From Actinokineospora globicatena (lineage in GTDB: Bacteria; Actinomycetota; Actinomycetes; Mycobacteriales; Pseudonocardiaceae): 64,000 nt of DNA. Of this stretch, positions 59,531-64,000 are shown piece after piece. The notes under the pieces were generated by a model that was not told where the DNA came from, did not search any database, and saw only the letters and a program-made list of their open reading frames with translations. Every line of letters begins with the position of its first letter. Positions within the stretch are counted from its first letter, which is position 1. A program made the translations under genes and the position numbers. The stretch is taken from the NCBI RefSeq assembly GCF_024171945.1, contig NZ_JAMTCR010000003.1, forward strand, positions 548,211 to 612,210, read 5' to 3'.

Positions 59531-62500
59531 ATGGACCTCTCAGACAGACGGTTGCTCACCCGGGGCCTGCTGTTGGCCCTGCTGTGGCTGGGAGTCGCGG
59601 TATGGGCCGCCGCCGCGGCCTCGTCGTTCACCCTCACAGTGCACCCAGTACTGGGGTCCCAGTACTTCACCCCCAACGGCGACGGGCACGACGACGCCGT
59701 GACCATCCCGTACTGCTTGTCCGGATCGGCGCACGTGGACATCACGGTCGTCGACGCGGCGGGATCGCCGGTGCGGATGCTGGAGACCGCGGCGTCACGC
59801 CCAGCGGACCCCGGCTGCGGGTACGCCACGACCCTGACGTGGGACGGGAAATCCGACGCTGGCACCGTTGTGCCCGACGGCATCTACACGGTGCGCATCC
59901 ACGCGGTCAGCGCGTCCGGTGAGACAGCCGACGCCGCAGCACAGGTCGGGGTCGAGTCGCGGACGCCAGGGGCGATTACGGCGCCTGCGCCGGGTGACAG
60001 CGTCAGCGGGGTGCTGGAGTGGCGGTTCACGCCCACCCCGGGCATCAACTCGACCTACGTGTCCTTGGCCTGCGGCACCGTCCAACTCGGTGGCGCAGGA
60101 CCCCAGGGCGGCGTGTTCCGGGGCTCCGCTGACACGACCCGGTGCGCGCCGGGCGCGAACTCGGTGACCGCGACGGCGTTCTGGACCGACCCGCTCGGCG
60201 CTACCCACACCTGGGTGTCGCCGCCGACGCCGATCTCGGTCGACAACCCCCCGCAGGTGACTGTCTGGTCGGAGTCCCGCCGCTACTTCAGCCCCAACGG
60301 CGACGGGCAGGCCGACACCGTCGAGGTCTACTACTGCCTCACCAAGGACGCCCAGGTGGCCGCGACGGTCACCGACTCCACCGGCGCCGTCGTCCGCGCC
60401 ATCGCCCCAGCGGCCGCCATCGGCGGAACCTGCTTCAGCTTCAACAACTCCCTGACCTGGGACGGCCACACCGACCTCGGCCAGCAGGCGCCCAATGGCG
60501 TCTACCGGGTGACCGTGACCGCCACCGACACCCTCGGTCAGAGCTCGACCGACGCCGTCGACGTCGGTGTCGACAGCCGAGTGCCCGGGGTGTTGACCTC
60601 CCCGGCGGCGGGCGCCGAGGTGCCCGCCGACCTCGAGTGGTCATTCGCGCCGACACCGCTGTTCGCGCTCGGCCGGGTGAACCTGGTCTGCGGTGACAGC
60701 CAGATGGGCACCCTGGACCTGGTCACCTTCACCGGCACCGCTTCCTCACGCGAGTGCGACCCGGCGTCCGGGGAGGTCAACGCCGAGGTCTTCTGGACGG
60801 ATCCGTTCGGCGCCAGCCAGTGGTGGGTCTCCCCCGCCGTGCCGGTCACGTTCACGGCTCCGCCGTCGGTGCGGATCGAGGAGTCCGCGCACCGCTACTT
60901 CAGCCCCAACGGCGACGGCCAAGACGACACCGCCGAGATCTCCTACTGCCTCGGTCGCAGCGCGGCGGTCGGGTTGGTGGTGACCGACGAGTCCGCGTCG
61001 GTTGTGCGCACCATCGCGCCGACACAGGTGGACAACCAGCGCTGCGGTGACGGTGGTCCTTCCGTCACGTGGGACGGCAAGAACGACGCTGGCGCGGTCG
61101 TGGCCGACGGGGTGTACACGGTGCGCGTGCAGGCCACCGATGCCGCGGGCCGCACCGGTTTCGACACGGTGCAGGTGGGTGTCGACACACGTAACCCGGG
61201 CACGCTGACCGAGCCCGCGGCAGGGTCCACTGTCGCAGGGGAGGTGGCGTGGCGGTTCGTCCCGACTCCGGGCTTCACCGCAGACGTCGTGTCGTTGCAG
61301 TGCGGTGACATCAACCTCGTCCGCGTCGAGGCGCCTGCCGCGTTCGCCGGAACCGTCGACACCGCCCCATGTGCCAGCGGCGCGAACACCTTCGTCGCGC
61401 ATGTCGAGTGGACGGACCCGTTCGGCACGTGGCGGTACTGGGAGACGCCGCCGACGCCGGTGACCGTCGACAACACGCCTGTCGTGGAACTGCGGTCGGC
61501 TCCCGTCTACTTCAGCCCCAACGGCGACGGGCAGGAAGACACTGTCGTCGTCCGCCACTGCTTGAGCCTGCCCGCCGCGGTGTCGGCCACGGTCACCAAC
61601 CAGGCTGGCGTGGTGGTGCGGAGCCTGCCCGCCGTCGACACCGTCCCCGCGCCGCGCTGCCGCACTTTGGACTCCGTGTCCTGGGACGGCAAGAACGACA
61701 CCGGCCAAGTGGTACCGGACGGCGAGTACACGGTGCGTGTCCGGGCGACCGGTGGCACCGGGCGCTACACCGAGGGCGACGTGCGGGTCGGTGTCGACAG
61801 CCGGATCCCCGGCAGGGTGATCTCGCCGCAGGCAGGCGACACCCTCACCGGTGCGGCCTCCGCCGTGTTTGCGCCCACCAGCGGATTCCCCGTGGGCGTC
61901 GTCGACATCACCTTCGACACCGGCGGCGCGACGGCGATCCACGGCCCGTCGGAGGACGGTCTCTGGCGCACCACCTTCCACACCGGCACGCTCACCCCGG
62001 GCCCGGCGACCATGCACACCACCGTGTCCTGGACCGACGCGTTTGGCATGTACCACGCGTGGTTCGCCCCACAGATCGCTGTCGCCATCGACTCGGTAGC
62101 GCTACCGCTGAGCGTCAGCGCTAACCCCGCCTCCGGGCCCGCGCCGCTCGCCACGACCTTGCGCATAGACACCTCCGAGCCGCGCGCGGGAACCGTGCAC
62201 TACACCGTCAGCTTCGGCGACGGGACTCCCGACGCTCACGGCGACATCTCCAGCCCTTACGCCACCACGCAGGTCCCGCACACCTATGCCACGCCGGGCG
62301 TGCGCCGCGCGGTGGTCACCGTCACCAACGACGCAGGCGCCTCTACCTCTAAGACCGTGGACATCACCGCCACCGGCGCGGCCAACACCGCCCCCACCGC
62401 GTCTCTCACGCTCGACACCACAAGAGGCGTCGCACCCCTGCTCGTCACGGCAACACCCACTGGCGAGGACCCGCAAGGGGATCCGCTCACCTACACCCTC

Positions 62501-64000
62501 GACTTCGGCGACGGCACCGCCCCAGCCAGCGGAGCCCTGCCCCGAGGCGCCCTCGGCCACACCTACTCCACCGCAGGCACGTACCTGGTCCGGCTCACCG
62601 TCAGCGACGGCCGCCTCAGCGCCACCCGCACCGCAACTGTGACCGTCGGCCTGGCCGAGCCGCTCGTGGCCAACGCCGGTGACGACGTCGTCGCCAACGA
62701 GGGCACAGCCGTGCGGTTCAACGGCTCCGCCGCCAGACCCACCACCGGCATCGAGTCCTACCGCTGGGACTTCGGCGACGGCGCCACCGGCACGGGAGTC
62801 ACCACCACGCACGTCTACCCCACGGCTGGGACCTACACCGCCGCTCTTACCGTCACCGCCGCAGGAGAGACCCGCCAAGACACGGTGTTCGTCAAGGTCA
62901 TCCCACGACCGCCGTCCAGTGGCCTGGCCATCACCGTTACCGACAACCAGGATCACCTCCTCGGTAGCGCTGACGTCCTCGTGGAACGAGACGGCGTCAC
63001 TTACCCCGCCGTCACCGACCCTGCGGGCATGGCATTCCTGCACGGCCTACCGGACGGCACCTACACCGTCTACGCGGGTAGGACCGGCTACCTGCCGAAC
63101 AAGACCACCGCGACCATCACCGACAACGCGGGCAGCGCGCGCGTCGCCCTCTCCCCGGGCGAGGTGGCCGCGACGAACCTGACGTCAGAGCCGATGACCC
63201 GCGAAGAGGTCGTCGCCGCCGGTATCGACCCCGACGACCCGGCCAACGCCAACACATACTCGTTCAGCGTCAATGTCGCCCTGGACCCCGGACCCGAGGT
63301 CACTGTCACCGGCTACGGGGGCGACGGCGGGTTCTCGCAGTGCCCGAAGGTCGCGGGCACGCAGGTGACGTGCGACCGCCGCGGCGCTACCTGGCGCGAC
63401 GGCGACAACGAGGTAAGCCTGTCCACCAGCACTGTTGAGGAGAAGCCGCAGTTGACCTGGCTGGTCATGCCCGCGCGCGCCAGTTGGCTCAAGGAGTTCT
63501 TCTCCGTGCGCATGACCGTCATGAACCTCGCCGACGAGCCGTTCACCCTCGCTGACGGCGTCGCGACCTTGCCGCTACCCGCGGGTCTGTCACTGGCGCC
63601 CATGGCCATATCGCAGACCGAGAGCGTGCCGATGGGCACGATCAGCGCGCACGGTAGCGCTACCGCTGTCTGGGTGCTGCGCGGCGACGCTGAGGGCAAC
63701 TACCCACTCACGGCCTCCTACACGGGCAGTCTCGAACCCCTGGGTAAGACCGTGAAGGTAACCGCCGCGACGGCCCGCCCGTTGCATGTGTGGGGCTCTA
63801 GCGCGCTGACGATGACCGTGGACGTGGACGCGAAGTCCGACAAGACGATCCCGTTCGAGGTGCGTGTCTCCCTCAACAACGTCGCCGATGTGCCGGTCTA
63901 TAACCCTGCTGTGGAAGCACTACCGGAGCGGGCCGAGGGGTTCATCTACCAGCCGCGCGAGCGGCTCAAGCAAGGCACGGACGTCATCAACCCCGGACAG
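59531..64000 (+). CDS. Giant surface protein with NGDG repeats and PKD domains, 3' end beyond the window
   Basis: ATG at 59531 (GAGGAAGGG ahead) opens a frame that stays open to the right edge: at least 1490 residues. The N-terminus is a signal or anchor (RGLLLALLWLGVAVWAAAAA). Four tandem units of about 205 residues start with YFTPNGDGHDD, YFSPNGDGQAD, YFSPNGDGQDD and YFSPNGDGQED at residues 47, 252, 456 and 660; each has conserved Cys, a FlgD-type Ig segment (LTWDGKSDAGTVVPDGIYTV in the first) and a WTDPxG block. Three PKD domains follow (SFGDGTPD, DFGDGTAP, DFGDGATG near 895, 990, 1080), then a carboxypeptidase-regulatory-like beta domain. Likely a cell-surface adhesin or matrix protein. 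Confidence 0.8.
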   Translation, partial: MDLSDRRLLTRGLLLALLWLGVAVWAAAAASSFTLTVHPVLGSQYFTPNGDGHDDAVTIPYCLSGSAHVDITVVDAAGSPVRMLETAASRPADPGCGYATTLTWDGKSDAGTVVPDGIYTVRIHAVSASGETADAAAQVGVESRTPGAITAPAPGDSVSGVLEWRFTPTPGINSTYVSLACGTVQLGGAGPQGGVFRGSADTTRCAPGANSVTATAFWTDPLGATHTWVSPPTPISVDNPPQVTVWSESRRYFSPNGDGQADTVEVYYCLTKDAQVAATVTDSTGAVVRAIAPAAAIGGTCFSFNNSLTWDGHTDLGQQAPNGVYRVTVTATDTLGQSSTDAVDVGVDSRVPGVLTSPAAGAEVPADLEWSFAPTPLFALGRVNLVCGDSQMGTLDLVTFTGTASSRECDPASGEVNAEVFWTDPFGASQWWVSPAVPVTFTAPPSVRIEESAHRYFSPNGDGQDDTAEISYCLGRSAAVGLVVTDESASVVRTIAPTQVDNQRCGDGGPSVTWDGKNDAGAVVADGVYTVRVQATDAAGRTGFDTVQVGVDTRNPGTLTEPAAGSTVAGEVAWRFVPTPGFTADVVSLQCGDINLVRVEAPAAFAGTVDTAPCASGANTFVAHVEWTDPFGTWRYWETPPTPVTVDNTPVVELRSAPVYFSPNGDGQEDTVVVRHCLSLPAAVSATVTNQAGVVVRSLPAVDTVPAPRCRTLDSVSWDGKNDTGQVVPDGEYTVRVRATGGTGRYTEGDVRVGVDSRIPGRVISPQAGDTLTGAASAVFAPTSGFPVGVVDITFDTGGATAIHGPSEDGLWRTTFHTGTLTPGPATMHTTVSWTDAFGMYHAWFAPQIAVAIDSVALPLSVSANPASGPAPLATTLRIDTSEPRAGTVHYTVSFGDGTPDAHGDISSPYATTQVPHTYATPGVRRAVVTVTNDAGASTSKTVDITATGAANTAPTASLTLDTTRGVAPLLVTATPTGEDPQGDPLTYTLDFGDGTAPASGALPRGALGHTYSTAGTYLVRLTVSDGRLSATRTATVTVGLAEPLVANAGDDVVANEGTAVRFNGSAARPTTGIESYRWDFGDGATGTGVTTTHVYPTAGTYTAALTVTAAGETRQDTVFVKVIPRPPSSGLAITVTDNQDHLLGSADVLVERDGVTYPAVTDPAGMAFLHGLPDGTYTVYAGRTGYLPNKTTATITDNAGSARVALSPGEVAATNLTSEPMTREEVVAAGIDPDDPANANTYSFSVNVALDPGPEVTVTGYGGDGGFSQCPKVAGTQVTCDRRGATWRDGDNEVSLSTSTVEEKPQLTWLVMPARASWLKEFFSVRMTVMNLADEPFTLADGVATLPLPAGLSLAPMAISQTESVPMGTISAHGSATAVWVLRGDAEGNYPLTASYTGSLEPLGKTVKVTAATARPLHVWGSSALTMTVDVDAKSDKTIPFEVRVSLNNVADVPVYNPAVEALPERAEGFIYQPRERLKQGTDVINPGQ

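Noticed and set aside
60746-62056. 436-codon open frame on the minus strand
   Set aside because: Antisense to the NGDG-repeat protein; Gly/Arg/Val-rich, no domain.
1-64000. CRISPR array, rRNA, IS element or phage
   Set aside because: No regular repeat-spacer pattern, no transposase, integrase or structural phage gene and no rRNA-like stretch seen by eye.

Overview
The window is high-GC DNA with a strong G/C preference at third codon positions, frequent GTG starts, SD-led 4-8 base gene overlaps, Tat/lipoprotein signals and many XRE, MarR, TetR and LuxR-type regulators. This fits a filamentous or related actinomycete; a Pseudonocardiaceae-like genome is my inference, not something proved here. 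I see no rRNA, tRNA or CRISPR array, and no insertion sequence.

Layout. 1-6034: sugar and membrane genes (truncated MGH1-like glycosidase, DUF7144 membrane protein coupled to an AI-2E-type exporter, divergent GH15 enzyme coupled to a two-helix K+ channel). 6035-10632: DHA2-like MFS transporter with a duplicated remnant of its own 3' end, then an Rv2629/Balon-like protein, a DivIVA-like coiled-coil protein that runs in frame into a DUF1269 membrane protein, three consecutive terminator-like hairpins and a tiny secreted/membrane protein. 10838-15878: large MalT-type LuxR ATPase regulator, a small membrane ORF, a STAS protein overlapping a CBS-BON protein, and a secreted protein. 15940-20064: a giant polymorphic toxin with an EndoU-like C-terminus and its probable immunity gene.

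20393-32086 looks like a biosynthetic or signalling locus. A four-gene operon with 4-8 base overlaps (AvrD family, KAS III, acyl carrier protein, HAD phosphatase) is followed by an MFS exporter with its own near-consensus promoter and palindromic operator, a Gfo/Idh/MocA-like protein, an XRE/MmyB regulator, an LLM flavin monooxygenase, two paralogous P-loop kinases, a metallo-beta-lactamase-fold hydrolase, an MDR reductase and a MarR regulator. AvrD of Pseudomonas makes syringolides from a sugar and a beta-ketoacyl thioester; here the beta-ketoacyl-forming enzymes sit beside it, so a syringolide- or butyrolactone-like small molecule is a reasonable hypothesis. This is the best candidate for an undescribed system in the window.

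32508-44380 is a mosaic of small accessory and regulatory genes: an OAA-type lectin domain, a decayed and an intact Nudix gene, XRE/TPR and paired HTH proteins, an OGG-fold/zinc-ribbon gene pair, and a MarR-MFS-FMN reductase unit sharing CGTTGG-N4-CCAACG operators. 44570-49101 holds a secreted protease in which a trypsin domain is nested inside a repeat of a subtilisin-type protein, and a DddA-type deaminase toxin with its Imm1 immunity gene. 49871-53573 holds a secreted protein, a frameshifted HAD gene abutting an alpha/beta-hydrolase fragment, and an operon of two ferritin-like proteins and a cupredoxin. 53867-59420 holds a SEL1-repeat/SseB-like protein coupled to a protein with an amyloid-signalling-like N-terminus, an APH-fold kinase and a DUF4386/TetR divergent pair with a large palindromic operator. 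From 59531 a giant surface protein with four NGDG repeats and PKD domains runs off the right edge.
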